DNA of 5,483 bases from assembly GCA_020435865.1 (NCBI GenBank), contig JAGQYZ010000318.1, positions 1 to 5,483 on the forward strand, written 5' to 3'. The notes beneath the pieces are model-generated. The model saw nothing but the letters and a program-made list of their open reading frames with translations, had not been told where the DNA came from and searched no databases. This document shows positions 1 to 5,483 of this stretch, in pieces (the stretch's first letter is position 1; every line of letters begins with the position of its first letter). The translations under genes were made by a program, and so were the position numbers. Source of the DNA: Aequorivita sp. (GTDB lineage Bacteria; Bacteroidota; Bacteroidia; Flavobacteriales; Flavobacteriaceae).

Positions 1-2856
1 ACAGATTCTTTTGCTTTAAGGCATATCGGTCCCCGGGAAAACGATCTTCCCGAAATGCTTAAAACCATTGGTGTAAGCTCTCTTGATCAACTTATTTATG
101 AAACCGTTCCAGATGATATTCTGCTAAAAAAAGCACTCGAACTGGACACAGCGATGAGCGAACAGGAATACCTGGAGCACATCACTGAGCTATCTACAAA
201 AAACAAACTTTTTAAAACATATATCGGTTTAGGCTACAACCAATCTATTACACCGTCTGTAATCCAACGAAATATATTGGAAAATCCGGGATGGTACACG
301 GCCTATACACCTTACCAAGCAGAGATTGCCCAAGGTAGATTGGAAGCGTTGCTGAATTTCCAAACCGTAATAACAGATTTAACGGGAATGGAACTTGCAA
401 ACGCCTCTCTTCTTGATGAATCTACCGCCGCTGCAGAAGCAATGGCGCTTCTTTATAATGTTCGTGAAAAGGAAAAAAAACAGAGTAATGCTTCCAAGTT
501 TTTTGTTTCGGAAGAAGTGCTGCCACAAACACTTTCAGTATTAGAAACACGTTCCATTCCATTGGGAATTGAATTGGTAGTGGGCAAACATGAAGATTTT
601 GACTTTTCTGAAGGATTTTTTGGAGCAATTGTTCAATACCCAAGCAGAACTGGAAAAGTTTACAACTATAAAAATTTCATTGAAAAGGCGAACCAAAACC
701 AAATAAAAGTTGCCGTTGCCGCAGATATCTTAAGCCTGGTGATGCTAGAAGCTCCTGGAAAATTTGGGGTAGATGTGGTTGTGGGAACAACACAGCGTTT
801 CGGAATTCCGTTGGGTTATGGTGGGCCACATGCAGCTTTCTTTGCAACAAAAGAAGAATACAAACGAAGCATTCCAGGACGTATCATTGGTGTTACGAAA
901 GATACAGATGGCAACCGTGCCTTACGGATGGCGCTTCAAACAAGGGAACAGCATATTAAACGAGACAAAGCCACTTCAAATATTTGTACCGCGCAGGTTC
1001 TTTTGGCTGTTATGGCAGGAATGTATGCGGTTTTTCACGGTCCAGAAGGGCTTAAGTACATTGCCAGAAAAGTTCACAATGGCGCGAAAACATTAGAAAG
1101 TGCTTTGGAAAAACTAGGCTTTGAACAAATAAATGAATCCTATTTTGATACCATCGCCATCAAGACGGATGCTACCAAAATTAAGTTCTTGGCTGAAGCG
1201 AAAGAGGTAAATTTTTATTATCCAAATGATGAAACGGTTTCAATCTCAATAAACGAAACTACGACCGTTAAGGATTTGAACAAAATAGTTACAATCTTCT
1301 CCGAAGCTATTAAAAAAGATTTCCAAAAAATTACTGAGCTTGAAACTGGCACTAAAATTCCACAAGAGGTTGCTCGTAAAACCGAGTTTTTACAACAGGA
1401 AGTTTTCAATAAATATCACAGCGAAACTGATTTGATGCGCTACATAAAAAAATTGGAGCTCAAAGATCTTTCGTTAAACCACTCTATGATTTCGTTGGGT
1501 TCCTGCACAATGAAATTGAACGCCGCAGCGGAAATGCTTCCGTTGAGTGACCCAATGTGGAGCAATATGCACCCATTCGTTCCAGTTGAACAAGCTGAAG
1601 GATATCAAATTGTATTAAAGAAACTTGAAAAACAACTTACCGAAATTACAGGTTTTGCGGGCACCTCGCTTCAACCAAATAGTGGGGCACAAGGCGAATA
1701 TGCTGGTTTGATGGTTATTCGTGCTTATCACGAATCGCAAGGTGAAGGCCATAGAAATATCTGTTTGATTCCAGCTTCAGCTCACGGAACAAACCCAGCA
1801 AGTGCCGTTATGGCAGGAATGCAGGTGGTTGTTACCAAATCTACAGAAGAAGGAAATATTGATGTAGAAGACCTTCGCGCACAGGCTATCAAGCACAAAG
1901 ACAATCTAGGTTGTTTGATGGTTACTTACCCTTCAACACACGGAGTTTATGAATCTGCAATTCGTGAAATAACCAGTATTATCCACGAAAACGGCGGACA
2001 AGTTTATATGGATGGTGCAAATATGAACGCTCAGGTTGGCTTGACCAACCCCGGTGCCATTGGAGCAGATGTTTGCCACCTGAACCTTCATAAAACTTTT
2101 GCCATTCCACACGGTGGTGGTGGGCCGGGTGTTGGGCCAATTTGTGTTGCAAAGCAATTGGTTCCGTTTCTGCCATCAAATCCAGTGATTCAAACAGGTG
2201 GTAAAAAAGCAATTACTGCTATCTCAGCGGCTCCTTATGGCAGCTCACTGGTTTGTTTGATCAGTTATGCATATATCTGCATGCTGGGTGTAAATGGCTT
2301 AAAAAAAGCAACCCAAAACGCTATTTTAAACGCAAACTATATTAAAGAAAGATTGAACGGTCATTACGAAGTTCTTTATGCAGGCGAACGCGGCCGCGCA
2401 GCCCACGAGATGATTGTGGATTGCCGCCCTTTCAAAGCAAAAGGAATTGAAGTAACCGACATTGCAAAACGATTGATGGACTACGGCTTCCATGCACCAA
2501 CGGTTTCTTTCCCAATTGCAGGAACTTTAATGATTGAGCCTACGGAAAGCGAAAGTAAGATAGCATTAGATCAATTCTGTGATGCGATGATTTCTATCAG
2601 AAAAGAGATTGAAGTAGCAGTTAAAGACGAGCCAAACAACGTTTTGAAAAACTCGCCTCACACCTTACAAATGCTAACTGCAGATACTTGGAATTTTCCA
2701 TACAGCAGACAGGATGCAGCTTTTCCATTGGATTACATTTCAGATAATAAATTTTGGCCTTCAATACGCCGAGTAGATGACGCTTATGGAGACAGGCACT
2801 TAATTTGTACCTGTAACCCAATTGAAGCTTATATGGAAACTGAGATCAGTAATTAG
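1..2856 (+). CDS. gcvP: Glycine dehydrogenase (decarboxylating), glycine cleavage system P-protein; 5' end cut by window
   Basis: This is the PLP-dependent P-protein of the glycine cleavage system. It decarboxylates glycine and passes the aminomethyl group to the lipoyl arm of the H-protein in the cytoplasm. The frame is open from base 1 and reads TDSFALRHIGPRENDLPEML, the typical P-protein N-terminus, so the ATG at base 55 is internal and the true start lies just upstream. The visible 951 codons are close to the usual length of about 950-960, so only a few residues are missing. Both halves are fused in one chain, unlike split gcvPA/gcvPB. The N-terminal half has GLGY (codon ~76) and NPGWYTAYTPYQ (~95-106). 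The C-terminal half has SCTMKLN (501-507), AHGTNPAS (594-601), and NLHKTF with the PLP-binding lysine at codon 698, followed by PHGGGGPGVGP. No frameshift or lost key residue is seen. It ends in TAG, which also begins a hairpin. Assignment is very secure. Confidence 0.98.
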   Translation, partial: TDSFALRHIGPRENDLPEMLKTIGVSSLDQLIYETVPDDILLKKALELDTAMSEQEYLEHITELSTKNKLFKTYIGLGYNQSITPSVIQRNILENPGWYTAYTPYQAEIAQGRLEALLNFQTVITDLTGMELANASLLDESTAAAEAMALLYNVREKEKKQSNASKFFVSEEVLPQTLSVLETRSIPLGIELVVGKHEDFDFSEGFFGAIVQYPSRTGKVYNYKNFIEKANQNQIKVAVAADILSLVMLEAPGKFGVDVVVGTTQRFGIPLGYGGPHAAFFATKEEYKRSIPGRIIGVTKDTDGNRALRMALQTREQHIKRDKATSNICTAQVLLAVMAGMYAVFHGPEGLKYIARKVHNGAKTLESALEKLGFEQINESYFDTIAIKTDATKIKFLAEAKEVNFYYPNDETVSISINETTTVKDLNKIVTIFSEAIKKDFQKITELETGTKIPQEVARKTEFLQQEVFNKYHSETDLMRYIKKLELKDLSLNHSMISLGSCTMKLNAAAEMLPLSDPMWSNMHPFVPVEQAEGYQIVLKKLEKQLTEITGFAGTSLQPNSGAQGEYAGLMVIRAYHESQGEGHRNICLIPASAHGTNPASAVMAGMQVVVTKSTEEGNIDVEDLRAQAIKHKDNLGCLMVTYPSTHGVYESAIREITSIIHENGGQVYMDGANMNAQVGLTNPGAIGADVCHLNLHKTFAIPHGGGGPGVGPICVAKQLVPFLPSNPVIQTGGKKAITAISAAPYGSSLVCLISYAYICMLGVNGLKKATQNAILNANYIKERLNGHYEVLYAGERGRAAHEMIVDCRPFKAKGIEVTDIAKRLMDYGFHAPTVSFPIAGTLMIEPTESESKIALDQFCDAMISIRKEIEVAVKDEPNNVLKNSPHTLQMLTADTWNFPYSRQDAAFPLDYISDNKFWPSIRRVDDAYGDRHLICTCNPIEAYMETEISN

Positions 2857-2914
2857 TAATCAGTGCGCAGTAGCCAGAAAAAACTGTTTGCTGTATATTG
2901 CGTACCGACTACTA
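2854..2914 (+). terminator. Imperfect hairpin beginning at the gcvP stop codon; likely terminator or decayed intergenic repeat
   Basis: The left arm 2854-2877 pairs with the right arm 2891-2914 across a 13-nt loop (2878-2890, A-rich). By hand, 20 of 24 positions pair, counting two G-T wobbles; mismatches are at 2859/2909, 2862/2906, 2873/2895 and 2874/2894. The outer stem is TAGTA/TACTA and the strongest block is GCGCA (2865-2869) against TGCGT (2899-2903), where the first G-T pair is a wobble. A T-rich tract (ATTTTACTTATTTTT, about 2916-2930) follows, which fits an intrinsic terminator for gcvP. The repeated CAGT/GCAGT words in the left arm also resemble CAGT-rich intergenic repeats I recall from flavobacteria, so it may be a repeat remnant that serves as a terminator. 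The structure is seen in the sequence; the function is inferred. Confidence 0.5.
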
Positions 2915-2948
2915 AATTTTACTTATTTTTAACAAAACTTTTCAATTT

Positions 2949-4007
2949 ATGAATGTCAAAATAACAGGCATAGGTAGTTATATTCCAAGTGAAGTTGCAA
3001 AGAACGAACATTTTGGTGCCCATCATTTTTATAATGAGGACGGCACCCGTTTTGGCAATGAAAATAAAGTGATTATTGAAAAGTTTAAGGCTATTACCGG
3101 TATTCATGAAAGACGTTATATTCCGAAAACACTTTCAACTTCAGACATTGCATCTTTTGCGGCTGAAAATGCCATTAATAGGGCTGGAATAGACAAAGAA
3201 ACACTTGATTATATTATTGTTGCCCATAATTATGGTGATGTTAAACACGGTTCCGTACAGAGCGACACCGTGCCGAGTATTGCAACTCGTGTAAAGCACA
3301 ATCTTAAAATACAAAATCCAACCTGTGTGGGTTATGACATTCTTTTCGGCTGTCCTGGCTGGATAGAAAGCATGATACAGGCCAATGCGTTTATAAAAGC
3401 GGGTATTGCCAAAAAATGCTTAGTTATTGGTGCCGAAGCACTTTCTCGTGTTGTTGACCCACATGACCGCGATTCTATGATCTATAGTGACGGAGCTGGA
3501 GCTGCAGTAGTCGAAGCCACTGAAGAAGCAGGAGGAATACTCGCACATTTTAGTGCAACTTATGCTTTTGAAGAGGCTCATTTCATCTTTTTTGGTGAAA
3601 GTAATAATCTGGAGAAAAAAGACAACCGCCGCTATATAAAAATGTACGGTAGAAAGATTTATGAATTTGCATTAAACCATGTGCCAGATGCCATGAAAAC
3701 CTGTTTGGACAACAGCGGTATCAGTATTGATGAAGTGAAAAAAATCTTTATTCACCAAGAAAAAAAAAAAATGGACGAAGCCATCGTAAACCGTTTTTAT
3801 AAACTTTACGACAAAGCTATGCCAGATAAAATTATGCCAATGAGTATCAATAAGCTGGGCAATAGCAGTGTAGCTACGGTACCCACGCTTTATGATTTGG
3901 TTTTAAACGGAGAACTTGAGGGACATTCCATCCAAAAAGGTGATGTGGTTATTTTTGCAAGTGTTGGAGCAGGGATGAATATTAATGCGATTGTTTATAG
4001 AGTTTAG
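2949..4007 (+). CDS. 3-oxoacyl-ACP synthase III family protein (FabH-like ketosynthase)
   Basis: This is a thiolase-fold condensing enzyme of 352 aa. The family joins an acyl starter to malonyl-ACP, in fatty-acid initiation or a dedicated lipid or polyketide pathway. The Cys-His-Asn triad is intact: Cys135 in LFGCPGW, His269 in IFIHQ and Asn305 in KLGNSS. TGIHERRY (50-57), DPHDRDSMIYSDGAGAA (170-186) and the C-terminal GDVVIFASVGAGM are further family marks. It is longer than typical FabH (about 320-335 aa), with an extra segment near residues 21-45. Two features differ from housekeeping FabH. HQAN is replaced by HQEK, encoded by a 12-A run. The Trp that stacks on CoA in E. coli FabH (W32) aligns by eye with Lys45 or Phe46, while the partner Arg appears kept as Arg174. 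The starter may therefore not be acetyl-CoA. The ATG at 2949 gives the expected MNVKITGIGSYIP start; upstream is AT-rich with no Shine-Dalgarno. The family is sure, the pathway unknown, so no gene symbol is given. Confidence 0.93.
   Translation: MNVKITGIGSYIPSEVAKNEHFGAHHFYNEDGTRFGNENKVIIEKFKAITGIHERRYIPKTLSTSDIASFAAENAINRAGIDKETLDYIIVAHNYGDVKHGSVQSDTVPSIATRVKHNLKIQNPTCVGYDILFGCPGWIESMIQANAFIKAGIAKKCLVIGAEALSRVVDPHDRDSMIYSDGAGAAVVEATEEAGGILAHFSATYAFEEAHFIFFGESNNLEKKDNRRYIKMYGRKIYEFALNHVPDAMKTCLDNSGISIDEVKKIFIHQEKKKMDEAIVNRFYKLYDKAMPDKIMPMSINKLGNSSVATVPTLYDLVLNGELEGHSIQKGDVVIFASVGAGMNINAIVYRV
3760..3771 (+). repeat. 12-A homopolymer inside the ketosynthase gene
   Basis: Twelve consecutive A residues span codons Glu271 to Met275, directly after the catalytic His269-Gln270. 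They encode the KKK of HQEKKKM. Read by hand, losing one A leads to a TAA after TGG ACG AAG CCA TCG, and gaining one A leads to a TAA about ten codons on. Either change would remove the catalytic Asn305 and the C-terminal strand. The tract is directly visible; any slippage is inference. Confidence 0.95.
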
Positions 4008-4030
4008 CCCCTAATCCCTTCAAGGAGAAC
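4008..4030. repeat. Degenerate CCCCTAATCCC...AAGGAGAAC spacer element
   Basis: Immediately after the ketosynthase stop, the sequence has a C-rich run, CCCCTAATCCC, followed by TTCAAGGAGAAC. It contains a short palindrome, CCTTCAAGG (4017-4025). It resembles a worn copy of CCCTAA/AAGGGG-type intergenic sequence that I recall from flavobacterial genomes. TTTAGGGACTTT at 4087-4098 could be a second fragment of the same kind in opposite orientation. The loop is too small for a good terminator and no T tract follows directly. The family assignment is from memory and is tentative. Confidence 0.3.
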
Positions 4031-4082
4031 TACTAGATAAAAGCTTTATACTCTCTTTGCACTTTAGGCATTTATAACTTTC

Positions 4083-4098
4083 AAAGTTTAGGGACTTT
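4083..4098 (+). promoter_or_regulatory. Small hairpin just upstream of the methyltransferase start codon
   Basis: AAAGT (4083-4087) and ACTTT (4094-4098) form a perfect 5-bp inverted repeat around a TTAGGG loop, ending 5 nt before the ATG at 4104. The same AAAGT can instead pair with an upstream ACTTT (4061-4065), and CAAAG (4082-4086) with CTTTG (4055-4059), so alternative structures are possible in the leader. The stems are short and AT-rich, so they are weak. No Shine-Dalgarno site is evident. A regulatory role is only a possibility. Confidence 0.25.
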
Positions 4099-4103
4099 AA
4101 AAT

Positions 4104-4625
4104 ATGTACGAAGGTAAATTTCCAAAAAAAAGATACAGGCATACACTTCGTTTTTTGTGCGAAGTTGTTTCTAAAGAAGAAAAAATACTCGATTTAGGTG
4201 TCACCAATCCATTTTCAGAAATACTTACAAAGGAAGGTTTTAATGTTACAAACACAAAAGGCGAAGATCTTGATCTTGAAACCAAGGTTGTAAAAACCGA
4301 AGGATTTGATGTAGTTACCGCCTTCGAAATTTTTGAACATCTGGTTTCGCCATTCAATGTTTTGCATGCTATTCAGGCTAAAAAATTGGTCGCTTCCGTA
4401 CCTTTAAAACTATGGTTTGCTTCGGCTTATAAAAGTAAAACAGACAAATGGGACAGGCATTATCACGAGTTTGAAGATTGGCAGTTTGACTGGCTATTAG
4501 AAAAAGCGGGCTGGCGAATTGTGAAGCGTGAAAAATTCACCAATCCTATAAAAAAAATTGGCATTCGTCCCATTCTTCGAAGGATTACCCCACGGTACTA
4601 TTTGGTTTATGCAGAGCGGATTTAA
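4104..4625 (+). CDS. Small class I SAM-dependent methyltransferase-like protein
   Basis: This 173-aa soluble protein is probably a Rossmann-fold methyltransferase (Methyltransf_11/23-like by eye); its substrate is unknown. KILDLGV (27-33) fits strand one and motif I with the acidic Asp30, but the usual GxGxG loop is replaced by GVTNPFS. GFDVVTAFEIFEHLVSPFNVL (67-87) matches the post-motif strand and the common E-H signature (Glu78-His79). KLVASVP (94-100) fits the next core strand. HEFEDWQFDWLLEKAGW (121-137) fits the late H-x-F...LL..AGW element seen in small-molecule methyltransferases. At 173 aa it is short for the fold (commonly 200-250 aa), and with the altered glycine loop SAM binding is likely but not certain. 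The ATG at 4104 gives an MYEGKFPKKR start; there is no clear ribosome site. The stop overlaps the next gene's ATG by one base, so the two are probably co-translated. The family call is good, the function open. Confidence 0.82.
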   Translation: MYEGKFPKKRYRHTLRFLCEVVSKEEKILDLGVTNPFSEILTKEGFNVTNTKGEDLDLETKVVKTEGFDVVTAFEIFEHLVSPFNVLHAIQAKKLVASVPLKLWFASAYKSKTDKWDRHYHEFEDWQFDWLLEKAGWRIVKREKFTNPIKKIGIRPILRRITPRYYLVYAERI

Positions 4626-4627
4626 TG
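4623..4627 (+). promoter_or_regulatory. TAATG stop/start overlap coupling methyltransferase and glycosyltransferase
   Basis: The methyltransferase stop TAA (4623-4625) shares its last A with the ATG (4625-4627) of the glycosyltransferase. Upstream, only a weak purine run (AGAGCGGA) stands near the start. The overlap indicates a shared transcript and probably translational coupling, which supports a joint role for the two proteins. Confidence 0.8.
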
Positions 4628-5479
4628 AATTTTTACATCGTCATACCCGCCCATAACGAAGAAGCCTATCTGAAAAAAACGCTTCAGTCGTTAGTTGAAC
4701 AAACCTTTCTACCCAAAAAAGTAGTTATAGTCAATGATGCTTCAAGGGACGGTACTCAAAAAATAATTGATCAATTTTCAGAAAAATACGCTTTTATTGA
4801 AGGTGTTTTTTACAATTCCCAAAAACACCACGAGCCGGGAAGCAAGGTTATCAATGCTTTTTATAAAGGTTTTGAAACGCTCGACAACAAATTCGACATT
4901 ATTTGCAAATTTGATGCAGATTTAATTTTTCCAAAGAACTATTTAGAGAAAATTGCTGGAATTTTTCAAAACGATATTTCCGCAGGAATGGCTGGAGGAT
5001 TTTGCTATATTGAAAAAAATAATGAATGGGTTTTGGAAAACCTCACAAATAAAGACCACATTCGCGGCGCATTAAAAGCATATAGAAAAGAATGTTTTGA
5101 GCAAATAAAGGGTTTAAAAAACACCATGGGCTGGGACACCGTAGACGAACTCCTGGCCCAATACCACGGTTGGAAAATAAAGACTGACAACATGCTACAC
5201 GTAAAACACTTAAAACCTACCGGAAAAGTGTACTCAAAAGCTTCAAAATACAAACAGGGTGAAGCTTTTTATAAAATGCGTTATGGATTTTGGCTCACAT
5301 GTATCGCTTCGGCAAAATTAGCTTCCAAAAAAAATAGTTTACAATTTTTTATTGATTCAATGAAAGGATATCAAAAAGCGAAGAAGGCAAAACTAGAATT
5401 TATAGTTTCAGAAAAAGAAGGGGAATTCATTAGAAAACTACGCTGGGATAATATTCGAATGAAAATTGGGATTCGTTAA
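4625..5479 (+). CDS. Glycosyltransferase family 2 protein
   Basis: This is a complete 284-aa GT-A fold glycosyltransferase, an inverting enzyme family that uses a nucleotide-sugar donor. FYIVIPAHNEEAYLKKTL (3-20) is the N-terminal nucleotide-binding strand. VIVNDASRDGT (34-44) is the second conserved block. KFDADL (95-100) holds the DxD-type metal and donor site, Asp97-Ala-Asp99. RGALKAYRKECF (147-158) and GWDTVDELL (169-177) fit the acceptor side, where Asp174 or Glu175 could be the catalytic base. The C-terminus (about 200-284) is basic, and residues 262-284 are rich in Arg and Lys. Residues 221-233 are only mildly hydrophobic, and no convincing membrane segment or signal peptide is present, so a cytoplasmic or peripheral membrane protein is likely. 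The start is set by the TAATG overlap with the methyltransferase and matches the family N-terminus. The acceptor is unknown; a lipid or surface glycan is an inference from the neighbours. Four bases of the window follow the stop. Confidence 0.95.
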   Translation: MNFYIVIPAHNEEAYLKKTLQSLVEQTFLPKKVVIVNDASRDGTQKIIDQFSEKYAFIEGVFYNSQKHHEPGSKVINAFYKGFETLDNKFDIICKFDADLIFPKNYLEKIAGIFQNDISAGMAGGFCYIEKNNEWVLENLTNKDHIRGALKAYRKECFEQIKGLKNTMGWDTVDELLAQYHGWKIKTDNMLHVKHLKPTGKVYSKASKYKQGEAFYKMRYGFWLTCIASAKLASKKNSLQFFIDSMKGYQKAKKAKLEFIVSEKEGEFIRKLRWDNIRMKIGIR

Positions 5480-5483
5480 TTCG

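Noticed and set aside
473..480. 8-A run in gcvP
   Set aside because: Ordinary Lys codons (EKEKKQ) in a variable part of the protein, with an intact frame and no motif affected.
773..1096. Plus-strand 107-codon open frame inside gcvP
   Set aside because: It lies wholly within the secure gcvP frame, its translation has no recognisable domain, and it is explained as an out-of-frame shadow.
1933..2212. Two overlapping minus-strand open frames opposite the PLP-lysine region of gcvP
   Set aside because: They are antisense to the most conserved part of gcvP, their length reflects that codon composition, and no family features are seen.
2887..2920. Possible Bacteroidota promoter before the ketosynthase: TTTG (2887-2890) and TAAATTTT (2913-2920)
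   Set aside because: The -7-like box misses the final G of TAnnTTTG, and the TTTG lies partly in the hairpin loop and stem, so the match is no better than chance in AT-rich DNA.
2919..3107. Minus-strand 62-codon frame across the ketosynthase start
   Set aside because: It is antisense to a well-supported N-terminus and has no start signal or recognisable domain.
4052..4082. Possible promoter boxes before the methyltransferase: TCTCTTTG (4052-4059) and TAACTTTC (4075-4082)
   Set aside because: Each has one mismatch to TAnnTTTG. The first has no TTG at a suitable distance upstream, and the second has only a TTTG 15 nt away, which is too close.
4097..4357. Minus-strand 86-codon frame opposite the methyltransferase
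   Set aside because: It mirrors the methyltransferase frame and has Ser-rich low-complexity content typical of antisense reading; no support.
5005..5253. Minus-strand 82-codon frame opposite the glycosyltransferase
   Set aside because: It is antisense to the conserved acceptor-side region of the glycosyltransferase; its Phe/Ser-rich translation is what Lys- and Glu-rich coding gives on the other strand.

Overview
The window looks like chromosomal DNA of a flavobacterium (Bacteroidota, probably Flavobacteriaceae). The evidence is AT-rich coding sequence, starts without clear Shine-Dalgarno sites, a fused single-chain glycine-cleavage P-protein, and downstream proteins whose motifs resemble flavobacterial families as I remember them. 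No database search was possible, so the taxonomic call is an inference.

Layout: all genes are on the + strand. Bases 1-2856 hold nearly all of gcvP, with only the first few codons cut off by the window edge. A 61-base imperfect hairpin (2854-2914) starts at the gcvP stop codon and is followed by a T-rich stretch. Bases 2949-4007 encode a FabH-like 3-oxoacyl-ACP synthase III (KAS III). A 96-base spacer (4008-4103) carries degenerate repeat-like sequence and a small hairpin. Bases 4104-4625 encode a small SAM-dependent methyltransferase-like protein, and 4625-5479 a family 2 glycosyltransferase. These last two overlap by one base (TAATG).

How the genes fit together: gcvP is housekeeping one-carbon metabolism and probably unrelated to what follows. 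The ketosynthase, methyltransferase and glycosyltransferase could be part of a lipid or glycoconjugate pathway. Only the methyltransferase-glycosyltransferase pair has direct linkage evidence, from the overlap. No mobile element, CRISPR array, tRNA or rRNA was seen.

The most notable sequence observation is a 12-A homopolymer directly after the catalytic-His codon of the KAS III gene. It converts the usual HQAN signature to HQEK and creates a potential slippage site inside the active-site region. I do not see strong evidence for a wholly new system; the rest is ordinary accessory or housekeeping content.
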